Positions 1 to 7,840 of a stretch of 64,000 nucleotides of DNA are shown one piece after another. The notes beneath the pieces were generated by a model. It searched no databases. It worked only from the letters and a program-made list of their open reading frames with translations, and was not told the origin of the DNA. Source of the stretch: Pseudomonadota bacterium (lineage in GTDB: Bacteria; Pseudomonadota; Alphaproteobacteria; Acetobacterales; Acetobacteraceae); the NCBI GenBank assembly GCA_021801255.1, contig JAJYYH010000020.1, positions 22,338-86,337 on the forward strand, written 5' to 3'. The stretch's first letter is position 1, and every line of letters starts with the position of its first letter. The position numbers and the translations under genes are program-made.

Positions 1-1
1 C

Positions 2-670
2 AATCTCGATGCCGGGCTTGAGGAAAAGAAACTGCTCGCGCTCAAGGATAAATTCATCGCCTGCTTCGGTTTTGCCCCCACCGTCCACCGCGCCGGGCGC
101 TATGGCATTGGTGCGCAAACCGCCTCGCTATTGGAAAAACATGGCTTTCTTATCGATACCAGCCTCGCGCCGCGTACCAGCTTCGCCGCCGAGGGCGGGC
201 CAGACCATACCGCCTATGATTTTCATCCTTTCTGGTTCGGCGAGAACCGCCCTCTGCTCGAACTGCCGCTCTGCCGAAGCGTCGTCGGCTGGGGCGGGGC
301 CATCGGCCAGCGGCTCTATGACGCCCTCATCGGACCCCGTTTCACGCGCTGGCGCGCGCCGGCTGTGCTGACGCGCACGCGCTTCGCCGAACGCATCACG
401 CTCTCGCCGGAAGGCAATGACATCGCCGCTCTGCGCCGGCTGGTGCGGCATCTGCAGCGGCGCGGCGAAATGATTTTCCCCTTGAGCTTCCACAGTTCCT
501 CCCTGGCCATCGGCCAAAACCCCTATGTCCAGAGCCGCGCCGATTTGCATTATTTCTATGATCGCTTCTCCGCCCTGCTTGACCATTTCGCGCGCGATCT
601 CGGCGGGCGCTTTGCCGCGCTCACCGACATTCCCGCCCTGCTCGATCCCCCCCCGGAGCAGGCTGGGTGA
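2..670 (+). CDS. WalW-like polysaccharide deacetylase, 5' truncated by window edge
   Basis: The frame is open from base 2 to a TGA at 668-670, about 222 codons, so the gene starts upstream of the window. The visible part carries 'RAGRYGIG', 'FLIDTSLAPRTSF' and 'EGGPDHTAYDFHPFWFG' followed by 'LLELPL'. This run is typical of the middle and C-terminal part of WalW-like NodB-fold (carbohydrate esterase 4) proteins. The N-terminal part with the catalytic Asp and HxxxH residues lies outside the window. The family removes acetyl groups from polysaccharide or glycolipid sugars. The gene overlaps the next glycosyltransferase by 4 bases, so it belongs to the glycan block. Substrate unknown. Confidence 0.8.
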   Translation, partial: NLDAGLEEKKLLALKDKFIACFGFAPTVHRAGRYGIGAQTASLLEKHGFLIDTSLAPRTSFAAEGGPDHTAYDFHPFWFGENRPLLELPLCRSVVGWGGAIGQRLYDALIGPRFTRWRAPAVLTRTRFAERITLSPEGNDIAALRRLVRHLQRRGEMIFPLSFHSSSLAIGQNPYVQSRADLHYFYDRFSALLDHFARDLGGRFAALTDIPALLDPPPEQAG

Positions 671-1914
671 GCGCCATGGCGAACCAGACGAAACCCGGCA
701 AGGTTCTGCTCCTTGCCAATAATTTTGCCCCCGTGCGCGGCGGCTCGGCGGTGGTGTACGAAAATCTCGCGCGCTACGGCGGCGAGCGTATCTGCGTGCT
801 CGCCCCGCGCATCTCCTATACCGACGGGCTGCCGCTGATTGGCTGGCGCGAGCATGACCGGCGCGCGCCCTATCGCGTGCTGCGCCTGCCGCTGCTGCGC
901 ACCGTGATCGACCCGCCACGCGGGGGGGCTTTCGCGCGGCTCCGCTTTCGTCTCTCCGATGTCGCGATCCGTGCCCGTCTCGCGGCGATCCTCACCTGGC
1001 TCATTGTCGCGGAGCGGGTGCGGGCGGTGTGCATTGGCGAATTGCTGGCCAGCGGCTGGGTGATCGGCTTTCTGCGGCGGTTTCCCGGCCTGCGCACGCT
1101 TGTGTATGTGCATGGCGAGGAGATCACCACCGATGATCCGTATGACCCCGGCCATCGCCGCCGCCGCCGCGCTCTGCTTGGCGTTGATGAGATCATCGTC
1201 GTGAGCCGCTTCACGCAGCAGACCGTGCGCCATTTGCTCGGGCCCGCGACCCCTGCCCATATCAGCCTGATCGAGAACGGCGTCGATACCGCGCGTTTTC
1301 GCCCGGCGCCGAAGCGGGTGGATCTGCTGGCGCTCTACCAGCTGGAGGATGCCTTCATCTTCGTCTCGGTCTGCCGGCTGCTGGAGAAAAAGGGCATCGA
1401 CAACGCCCTCCGCGCCTTCGCCGGCATTGCCCGCGAGCGTCCTTCCTGCCGCTTTCTCATCGTTGGCCAGGGGCCCTACCGCGCGACACTCGAGAAAATC
1501 GCCGCCGACCTGGGCATCGCCGATCGCGTGGTGTTCAGCGGCCTGGTGCCGGAGGAGGAGCTGGTCGATCACTATTGCCTCGGCGACGTCTTCGTCATGC
1601 CCAACCGGGCGCTGCCGGATGGTGATACCGAGGGGTTCGGCCTGGTGTTCCTCGAAGCCAATAGCTGTGGTTTGCCGGTGATCGCCGGCAGCGACGGCGG
1701 CAGCACGGACGCCGTGCATGATGGCGTCAACGGCCTCCTCGTCGATGGCCGCTCGGTGGACGCCATCGCCGCGGCGATGGCGCGGCTCCATGATGACGCG
1801 GACCTGCGCGACAAACTCCGCCGCCAAGGGCTCATGGTCGCCGCCGCCGCCGCCTGGGAGGGAAAAAGCGCCGCCTTCCTCAGGCTCTGCGATGGCTTGG
1901 CGGTGGGCGACTGA
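667..1914 (+). CDS. Glycosyltransferase family 4
   Basis: A 415-residue GT-B fold glycosyltransferase that moves a sugar from a nucleotide-sugar donor, probably in assembly of a surface polysaccharide or glycolipid. The N-terminal acceptor domain has 'LLLANNFAPVRGGSAVVYEN'. The C-terminal donor domain has 'VSVCRLLEKKGIDNALRAF' and the GT4 pocket 'EGFGLVFLEANSCGLPVI'. The GTG start at 667 overlaps the previous stop (GTGA) and has GGAG 8 bases upstream. An ATG at 676 is possible but sits too far from that site. Donor and acceptor cannot be read from the sequence. Confidence 0.9.
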   Translation: MSAMANQTKPGKVLLLANNFAPVRGGSAVVYENLARYGGERICVLAPRISYTDGLPLIGWREHDRRAPYRVLRLPLLRTVIDPPRGGAFARLRFRLSDVAIRARLAAILTWLIVAERVRAVCIGELLASGWVIGFLRRFPGLRTLVYVHGEEITTDDPYDPGHRRRRRALLGVDEIIVVSRFTQQTVRHLLGPATPAHISLIENGVDTARFRPAPKRVDLLALYQLEDAFIFVSVCRLLEKKGIDNALRAFAGIARERPSCRFLIVGQGPYRATLEKIAADLGIADRVVFSGLVPEEELVDHYCLGDVFVMPNRALPDGDTEGFGLVFLEANSCGLPVIAGSDGGSTDAVHDGVNGLLVDGRSVDAIAAAMARLHDDADLRDKLRRQGLMVAAAAAWEGKSAAFLRLCDGLAVGD

Positions 1915-1920
1915 GGCGGC

Positions 1921-2676
1921 ATGTCGCTCGGCCCTTTCGCGGTTGCCCTGGTGGTGCCACCGCTCAACCTGCTGCCGCTCGGGCTGGCCGGCATCGCCCT
2001 CGCCTGGGGACGCTATCGCCGGCTCGGCCTGACACTCGCGAGCCTCTCGCTGGTCGGGCTTCTGGTGCTCGCCCTGCCGTTCACCGGGGGGATGCTGATT
2101 GTTTCGCTGGAGCGCAACCTGCCGCTGACCCCGCCCCCGGACGACCCGCCGCGCGCCATCGTCGTGCTGGCCGCCGAAGTGGAGCACGGCTCACCGGGCA
2201 TGGTCGCTGGGGAGAATATCGATCTTGGTCCGCTGACGCTGCTTCGCGTGCGCGCCGGCGCCGAGCTGGCTCACCGCAGCGGCCTGCCGCTTCTGGTGAG
2301 CGGCGGACGGCCGCCGCGTGGCGAGGCCGCCATCGGCGCGCTGATGGCGCAGAGCCTCAGTCAGGATTTCGCCGAACCGGCGCGCTGGGTCGAGATGAAT
2401 TCCGAGGATACCTGGGAGAACGCGCGCGACACGGCGGCGATCCTCAAGGCGCAGGGGATCACGTCGATCTATCTCGTCACCAATGCCTGGCATATGCGCC
2501 GCGCGTTGATTGCCTTTCGCCATTTCGGGCTGCGCGTCACCGCCGCGCCTACCCTGATCGATCAGGTGCCGACCGGCATTCTGAGCGATCTCGCGCCACG
2601 GGTTTCGGGCTGGATGATGAGTTTCTACGCACTTCATGAATGGATCGGCTGTCTTGACTACGACCTCCGCCGCTAG
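1921..2676 (+). CDS. YdcF/ElyC/SanA-like (DUF218) membrane protein
   Basis: A 251-residue protein with two hydrophobic N-terminal segments (about residues 1-60) and a DUF218 domain. Recognisable elements are 'PRAIVVLAAEVEHG', 'LLVSGGRPPRGEA', 'NSEDTWENARDTAAIL' and 'YLVTNAWHMRRALIAF'. Relatives such as ElyC and SanA act in envelope integrity, and members are often found in polysaccharide operons; the biochemical activity is unsettled. It starts 6 bases after the upstream glycosyltransferase, with GAGGCGG as a probable ribosome site, so it is likely co-transcribed. The placement suggests a role in handling lipid-linked glycan. Confidence 0.85.
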   Translation: MSLGPFAVALVVPPLNLLPLGLAGIALAWGRYRRLGLTLASLSLVGLLVLALPFTGGMLIVSLERNLPLTPPPDDPPRAIVVLAAEVEHGSPGMVAGENIDLGPLTLLRVRAGAELAHRSGLPLLVSGGRPPRGEAAIGALMAQSLSQDFAEPARWVEMNSEDTWENARDTAAILKAQGITSIYLVTNAWHMRRALIAFRHFGLRVTAAPTLIDQVPTGILSDLAPRVSGWMMSFYALHEWIGCLDYDLRR

Positions 2677-2683
2677 AGGGACG

Positions 2684-3739
2684 ATGGAAGTTGGTGCTCA
2701 TGCCCGGCTCGATGATCTGCCGCGCGCGCTGTTCCCGGCACCGGCGATGGATTTCTTCTCCAGCCTGCCGTGGTATCAAACCGTGCTCGCTCACGCCTTG
2801 CCCGGAGGTGCCGCGCCGTGCTTCGCCGTCGCGGCGTGGGGAGGGCTGCCGCGCGCCGCCTTGCCGCTGCTGATGGCGCCCGGCGCGCCGCCCGCGAGCC
2901 TCACCACGCCTTATACCTGCCGCTTTGCCCCGCTTTATGCTCCCGACATCACGGCGCCCGAACAAACCGCGGCGGCGGCGGCCTTCGCCCGCTTCGGCCG
3001 GGCTTTCCCGCTCATCCGGCTCGACGCCCTTGACGATGCCGCCACGGGCCTCGCCCCTTTCATCGCCGGCATGCGCCAGGCGGGCCTCGCAGTCGAACGC
3101 TTCGACCATTTCGGCAACTGGCATGAGCCGGTCCGCGGGCAGGACTGGGACACCTATCTCGCCGCCCGCCCCGGCGCGCTCCGCACCACGCTCCGCCGCA
3201 AACTCAAGCGCGCCGCGGGGGAAACCCGCTTCGAACTGATTTCGGGGCTAGCCGGCCTCGAAGCCGGCATCGCCGCCTACGAGGCCGTCTATGCCGAGAG
3301 CTGGAAGCACGCCGAGCCGTTCCCGCGCTTCAACGCCGCCTTGATGCGCGCCATCGCGCCTCTCGGCCTGTTGCGCCTCGCCCTCCTGCACAGCGCAAAC
3401 GGGCCGATCGCCGCGCAATTCTGGATCAGGACGGAACACACGGCGACCGTGCTGAAACTCGCCCACCTCGAAACCGCTCGCGCGCTCTCGCCCGGCACCG
3501 TGCTGACCGCCCTCGCCCTCCGCGCCCTGCTCGCCGAAGGCGGCATCACCAGCCTCGATTTCGGCCGCGGCGATGACCCGTATAAAGCCCTCTGGACCAG
3601 CCTGCGCCGCCAGCGCGTCGGCCTGCTCCTGATCAACCCCCGCCACCCGAGCGGCATGATGGCGCTGCTCCGCCATCGCCTCGGCCGTCTGCGACGCCGA
3701 TGGCGCCGACAAGGAACCCAGCATGCGCATTCTCTATAG
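2684..3739 (+). CDS. FemAB/GNAT-like acyltransferase (cellulose-biosynthesis CelD/BcsL type)
   Basis: About 351 residues resembling the Acetyltransf_6 (GNAT-like, FemAB-related) proteins of exopolysaccharide clusters. The central part contains 'YEAVYAESWKHAEPFPRFN' and 'GPIAAQFWIRTEHTATVLKL'; the C-terminal part has 'GITSLDFGRGDDPYKALW', the usual conserved C-terminal block. I chose the ATG at 2684 because AGAGGG lies just upstream and it avoids overlap with the previous gene. An ATG at 2636 adds 16 residues but lacks a ribosome site. In this context it probably adds an acyl or aminoacyl group to a sugar or lipid carrier; the donor is unknown. Confidence 0.75.
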   Translation: MEVGAHARLDDLPRALFPAPAMDFFSSLPWYQTVLAHALPGGAAPCFAVAAWGGLPRAALPLLMAPGAPPASLTTPYTCRFAPLYAPDITAPEQTAAAAAFARFGRAFPLIRLDALDDAATGLAPFIAGMRQAGLAVERFDHFGNWHEPVRGQDWDTYLAARPGALRTTLRRKLKRAAGETRFELISGLAGLEAGIAAYEAVYAESWKHAEPFPRFNAALMRAIAPLGLLRLALLHSANGPIAAQFWIRTEHTATVLKLAHLETARALSPGTVLTALALRALLAEGGITSLDFGRGDDPYKALWTSLRRQRVGLLLINPRHPSGMMALLRHRLGRLRRRWRRQGTQHAHSL

Positions 3740-4856
3740 CCATCGCATCCAGTCGCGTGACGGGCAGAGCGTCCATGTCGAGGAGATGATCGCGGCCCTG
3801 CGCGCCGCCGGCGCCGAGGTGCGCGTCGTGGGCCCCGGATTTTACGCGCAGGCGGGGTTCGGCGGCGAGAGCCGGATGGTTGCGCGGCTGCGCCGGGTAC
3901 TGCCCGGCGCGCTCGCCGAACTGGCCGAGCTGGCCTACAACATTCCCGCCTATCTCCGCCTCCGCCGGGCCTGCCGCGATTTTCACCCCGATCTGATCTA
4001 TGAGCGCTATAATCTTTTCTATCTCGCCGGCGCCCTGCTCGCCCGCCGGCGCGGCGTGCCATTCTTTCTCGAGGTCAACGCCCCGCTGGCCGAGGAACGC
4101 ACCCGCTTCGGCGGCTTGCGGCTCGCCCGCCTCGCCCATGTCCTCGAAGCCTGGGTATGGCGCGCCGCCGACCGGGTTTTTACCGTTACCGGCGTGCTCG
4201 GCGAGATGATCGCGCGCAAGAACGTTTCCCCCACCCGGATCGTCATTACGCCGAATGGCATTGATCCCGCCGCTTTTCCGCCGATGCCGGAAGATCTCGC
4301 CGCCGATCGCCCGCTTATACTTGGCTTCGTTGGCTTCGTGCGCGATTGGCACGGGCTCGATGGCGTCATCGCCGAAATGGCCCGGGCGCCGGAAAACCCG
4401 CTCTTGCTCCGGGTGGTGGGCGATGGGCCGGCGCGCGCCGCGCTCGAAGCCCAGGCGAAAACGCTTGGCATCGCCGAGCGCGTGCGGTTCACCGGGCTGA
4501 TCGACCGCGCTGGCGTGCCGGGGGAAATCAGCCGCTTCGATATCGCCTTGCAACCGCGCGTCGTGGCCTACGCCTCGCCGCTCAAAATTTTCGAATACAT
4601 GGCCGCCGGACGGGCGATCATTGCCCCTGATCAGCCCAATATCCGCGAAATCCTCGAGCACGAACGCACTGCCCTGCTGTTCGACCCGCAACAACAAGGC
4701 GCCATGTGGCAGGCCATCCTCCGCCTCGCCGCCGATCCGCTGCGTCGCCAGCAACTCGGCGCCGCGGCGCAAGCCGAGATCACGCGGCGCAACTACACCT
4801 GGGCCGGCAACGCCGCCCGCGTCCTTACCCTCGCCGCCACGACCCGGATGCTCTGA
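3723..4856 (+). CDS. Glycosyltransferase family 4
   Basis: A 377-residue GT-B enzyme. The N-terminus 'MRILYSHRIQSRDGQSVHVE' is typical of GT4 proteins, with the G(G/Q)-S acceptor loop in the form DGQS. The donor domain holds 'VITPNGIDPAAF', 'LGFVGFVRDWHGLDGVI' and 'PLKIFEYMAAGRAIIAPDQP', where the E of 'FEYMA' fits the catalytic EX7E region. It overlaps the preceding transferase gene by 17 bases, with AAGGA about 7 bases before its ATG. Last gene of the glycan block; its stop codon lies inside a dispersed repeat unit. Sugar specificity unknown. Confidence 0.9.
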   Translation: MRILYSHRIQSRDGQSVHVEEMIAALRAAGAEVRVVGPGFYAQAGFGGESRMVARLRRVLPGALAELAELAYNIPAYLRLRRACRDFHPDLIYERYNLFYLAGALLARRRGVPFFLEVNAPLAEERTRFGGLRLARLAHVLEAWVWRAADRVFTVTGVLGEMIARKNVSPTRIVITPNGIDPAAFPPMPEDLAADRPLILGFVGFVRDWHGLDGVIAEMARAPENPLLLRVVGDGPARAALEAQAKTLGIAERVRFTGLIDRAGVPGEISRFDIALQPRVVAYASPLKIFEYMAAGRAIIAPDQPNIREILEHERTALLFDPQQQGAMWQAILRLAADPLRRQQLGAAAQAEITRRNYTWAGNAARVLTLAATTRML

Positions 4857-4883
4857 AAGTTTGAAAAAGCACGCCCTCGCGCC
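4853..4883 (+). repeat. Dispersed repeat unit A, copy 1
   Basis: A 31-base unit starting CTGAAAGTTTGAAAAA that includes the stop codon of the glycosyltransferase (TGA at 4854-4856). It matches 27 of 31 bases of the minus-strand copy at 7592-7622 by eye, and related copies occur at 24410-24440 (-) and 63145-63175 (+). Function unknown. Confidence 0.7.
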
Positions 4884-5124
4884 ACTCCATCCTTCCATTG
4901 GGACCCCCGCAAGGGCGGAGCCCTGGCTCTCCCAAGACACGCTTCACCCGATTGCCCTGGGGAGCAGGACCCTTTTCGCGTCCAACCTGCGAGGACGGAT
5001 GGCCTCACTCCATGCCCCGCATGGATGCCGACTCCCTGATCGCATAGGGATTTTTCCCCAGGGTAACGGCGTGAAGCGTAACCGCGTGAAGCCGATTCGG
5101 CTCGCGGAAAAGCCGCGGCGAGGG
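4857..5124. other. Intergenic region between convergent genes
   Basis: No convincing gene. It holds repeat unit A at its left end. A 21-base stretch at 4937-4957 (ACAC-CTTCACCCGATTGCCC type) recurs at 33253-33273 with one mismatch. A small stem at 5103-5117 (CGCGG-AAAAG-CCGCG) lies before the DUF2189 stop codon. The hairpin could help terminate transcription of either convergent gene, but it lacks a clear U-run. Confidence 0.4.
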
Positions 5125-5991
5125 CTAGGGCGCGGCCACCAGGGCGCGGTAGAGATGCCAGGTCGCGTGCCCAAGGATTGGCAAAACGACGATCAGCCCG
5201 ACCAGCAGGGGCAGCGCGCCAAGCACCAGTGCGCCCGCGACGATCGCCCCCCAGACGGCCATCATCAGGCGGTTTTCCGCAACCACCCGGAGCGAGGTCG
5301 CCATCGCCAGATTAAGCGGCACATTGCGATCCAGCAGCAGCGGAAAGGACGCGACGCCGAGGGTGAGCGCCAACGCTGCGAGCGCCCCCCCGACGAGTAC
5401 GCCGAGGACGATCATCGCCCAGCCGGCGCGGGTGAAGAATACCGCGCGCAGAAAGAGCAGCAGCGAGGCGGGATCGGCCGGCCCGAGCGTGTGTTCGAAA
5501 ATCAGTTGCGCCAGCGCGAGCCAGATGAGATCGATGAAGATCAACCCCGCGCCCAGCAGCACGATCTTGCCGATGGCGGGCGAGCGGAGCACGCCGAACC
5601 CCGAGACCCAACGGCTCTCCTCGCCGCGCTCCCGCCGCCGGCTGATTTCATAGAGGCCGATCGCGAGGAACGGGCCGAGAATGGCGAAGCCCGAGGCCAG
5701 CGGGAACAGCATGTGCAGCGCGCCATAGCCCAGCGCCGCGCGCTCGATAACCAACCCGATGATCGGATAGATCAGGCAGAGGAAAACCACGTCCGTCCGA
5801 TTGGCGGCAAAATCCGCGGCGCCCTTGACCAGGGCCTCGCGGATATCGGCAAGTCCGATCCGGCGCACCACGAGCGCGCCGAGCGGCTCGGCCGGAGCCT
5901 GCCAGTATTCCTCAGCTGGGGCCGAGCCAACGCTATGCGTCGCGTCACGGACCTGTTCCCAGCCCCATACAATCGGGTTTTGAATAGCCAT
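5125..5991 (-). CDS. DUF2189 integral membrane protein
   Basis: About 288 residues with at least six hydrophobic segments. The N-terminus reads 'MAIQNPIVWGWEQV' followed by a soluble stretch, then 'VVFLCLIYPIIGLVI', a glycine-rich membrane core, and a C-terminal 'GATWHLY'-like end seen here as 'GHATWHLYRALV'. This matches the DUF2189 family (COG5473), conserved in alphaproteobacteria with no established function. The ATG at 5991 is chosen because GGGAG precedes it at good spacing; an upstream ATG at 6084 would add a non-conserved 31-residue leader. It lies downstream of the carboxypeptidase gene on the same strand, 129 bases away. Confidence 0.8.
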   Translation of the reverse strand: MAIQNPIVWGWEQVRDATHSVGSAPAEEYWQAPAEPLGALVVRRIGLADIREALVKGAADFAANRTDVVFLCLIYPIIGLVIERAALGYGALHMLFPLASGFAILGPFLAIGLYEISRRRERGEESRWVSGFGVLRSPAIGKIVLLGAGLIFIDLIWLALAQLIFEHTLGPADPASLLLFLRAVFFTRAGWAMIVLGVLVGGALAALALTLGVASFPLLLDRNVPLNLAMATSLRVVAENRLMMAVWGAIVAGALVLGALPLLVGLIVVLPILGHATWHLYRALVAAP

Positions 5992-6120
5992 CGGCGTTTC
6001 TCCCAAGCCATTGCGGCATTGCTCGGGTCGCACCGCTCTCGTGCCGGGAGCGGATCGCGCATCCCAAAAGCATAATACACCCAACGCCGGTCGGAGCGGT
6101 GATTTATTCGCGCCCTGGCG

Positions 6121-7356
6121 CTAGCCGCTCGCGATAGTGGTGACTTTCCTGGAAGCGTGCGCGGTCGCGGGTTTGCAGGCGGGTTTCGCATGCCCGCCGC
6201 AGGCATGCGCATGGATCACCCCCGCACGCGTGAGCGGCTTGTTAGCCGCGCCCGCATGGGGCGGCGGAAGCGCGGCATGGGTGGTGTGGAGGCTGCCGTG
6301 TCCACCCGTGGCGTGGATCGCCGCCTGGCGCACCAGCCGGCCATGGCGCTGGCGCCAATGCAGCGCCGCCAGCCGCGTTTGCGTCGGGTTATGCGCGCGC
6401 AGCCCCGCCGGCAGGGTTGCGGCATGCGCGGTGCCGACGAAGCCGCCGAGCCTGGCCACGGCAAATCCGGCGGGCGGCGCGCCGAGTTCGGCGAAGCCCT
6501 GATCCAGAAGGGCTGCCATGTGGATATCGCGCTCACTGTTCGAGGCAGCGCCGAGCACCACGCCGATCAGCCGGATATTGCCGCGCACCGCGCTGGTCAC
6601 GAGATTATGGCCGGCCGCCTCGGTATAGCCGGTCTTGATGCCGTCCGCGCCCCCGTAGGTGGTCAACATATGGTCATGGTTGGGGATCATCCGGCCATGG
6701 AAAACGAAACCCGGCACGCTGAAATAGCGATATTGATCGGGGAAATCCTGGATCAGGTGGCGGGCGAGGATGGCGAGATCGCGCGCGGTGGTGACTTGTT
6801 CGGCATCGGGCAGACCGGAGGCGTTGCGGAAGGTGGTGTGGGTCATGCCCAGCGCGCGGGCGCGGAGCGTCATCATCTGCGCGAACCCTTCCTCCGAACC
6901 GCCAAGGGTTTCGCCGAGGGCAGCGGCGGCATCGTTGGCGGATTTGGTGACGAGCGCGAGAATTGCCTGCTCGACCGAGAGGCGCATGCCGGGCACGAGC
7001 CCGAGCTTGGAGGGCGCCTGCGCCGCCGCGTGGGCGGAAACCGGCACGAGTTGCGCGGCGGTGACGCGCCGGTCGCGCAGCGCTTCGAAGGCGAGATAGA
7101 GCGTCATCATCTTGGTAAGGCTCGCGGGGTAGCGCTCCGCATCGGGATTGGCAGCCGACAGCACCCGGCCCGTTTCGGCGTCGATCACGAGCGAGCTGTA
7201 GCGCTCCGAGCCGACCTGCGCGTGCGCGGCATATGGCGCCATCGCCACCACCAGCGTCACCACCACCAGCGTGGCCAGCGTGCGCATGAACAGAAACCGC
7301 AAGCCCGGATGCCGCAAGACCCGTTGCGGCCGAATGCCATGTGTCTCGACCGCCAT
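6121..7356 (-). CDS. D-alanyl-D-alanine carboxypeptidase (PBP5/6 family)
   Basis: A periplasmic penicillin-binding protein that trims the terminal D-Ala from peptidoglycan stem peptides. A signal segment at about residues 24-46 ends in 'AAHAQ'. All three active-site motifs are visible: SLTK (Ser near residue 79), SAN (near 139) and KTG (near 241). The C-terminal part after the catalytic domain is unusual: about 115 residues with some 13 histidines and a Cys-x7-Cys pair. The ATG at 7356 follows an AAGGGGG-type site; a TTG lies 6 bases upstream. Confidence 0.92.
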   Translation of the reverse strand: MAVETHGIRPQRVLRHPGLRFLFMRTLATLVVVTLVVAMAPYAAHAQVGSERYSSLVIDAETGRVLSAANPDAERYPASLTKMMTLYLAFEALRDRRVTAAQLVPVSAHAAAQAPSKLGLVPGMRLSVEQAILALVTKSANDAAAALGETLGGSEEGFAQMMTLRARALGMTHTTFRNASGLPDAEQVTTARDLAILARHLIQDFPDQYRYFSVPGFVFHGRMIPNHDHMLTTYGGADGIKTGYTEAAGHNLVTSAVRGNIRLIGVVLGAASNSERDIHMAALLDQGFAELGAPPAGFAVARLGGFVGTAHAATLPAGLRAHNPTQTRLAALHWRQRHGRLVRQAAIHATGGHGSLHTTHAALPPPHAGAANKPLTRAGVIHAHACGGHAKPACKPATAHASRKVTTIASG

Positions 7357-7591
7357 GGCCAACCACCCCCTTCCCTCGCGCCGGCGAACTCTAGCGGCGG
7401 GCGCCGCGTCCTGTCCAGGCGAAAATTCCGAAACAGTGTGGATTTGAATGGGTTAAGGAATGATTTTCGTCCCGGCTTTCGGCGTCGTCGAGGAACCGAC
7501 GAGAAAATTCCACCAGGCGTCGGGGCCGGGAAAGCCAGCGAACTTGCAATGGGCTGGCCTCCGAAGATATTGATCTTTTGATCGATTCCGC

Positions 7592-7622
7592 GGCGCGAGA
7601 GCCTTCTTTTGCAAACTTTCAG
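7592..7622 (-). repeat. Dispersed repeat unit A, copy 2
   Basis: Read on the minus strand this starts CTGAAAGTTTGCAAAA and matches copy 1 (4853-4883) at 27 of 31 positions. It lies in the 484-base gap between the divergent carboxypeptidase and phasin genes, not directly after a stop codon. No convincing gene was found elsewhere in that gap. Confidence 0.65.
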
Positions 7623-7683
7623 GCGAGGGCGTCGCATGATCCTGCTCGCCAGGTTGTGATGAATGTGCCCAAGAATATTTTAT

Positions 7684-7750
7684 TGCGCCGCACAATTTCA
7701 CTTGACTCGACGCGATCCGCCGCCTAAATCCGTCATGTTGCAGTGCAACA
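7684..7750 (+). promoter_or_regulatory. Phasin promoter with two TGC-N3-GCA sites
   Basis: A sigma-70-like promoter is visible: TTGACT at 7702-7707, a 17-base spacer, and TAAATC at 7725-7730. A TGC-GCC-GCA site at 7684-7692 lies just upstream of the -35. A perfect dyad, TGTTGCAGTGCAACA at 7736-7750 (containing TGC-AGT-GCA), covers the expected transcription start. TGC-N3-GCA dyads are the reported recognition type of the polyhydroxyalkanoate regulator PhaR in alphaproteobacteria. Assignment to PhaR is inference; the repressor gene is not in the window. Confidence 0.6.
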
Positions 7751-7840
7751 AACGGATCGACCGAGAAAATTCCCAAGGGCCGTCGTAATCACGCTGCCCG
7801 CCTCGACAGCCGGTCCGCCGAAAAGTCAAGGAGATGCCAA

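Noticed and set aside
4621..6075. Plus-strand frame across the end of the second GT4 gene into the DUF2189 region
   Set aside because: Crosses a repeat-rich gap and is antisense to the DUF2189 gene; composition is that of a shadow frame.
7453..7776. Minus-strand ORF in the gap before the phasin gene
   Set aside because: Its sequence overlaps repeat unit A and the phasin promoter; no family resemblance and no ribosome site.
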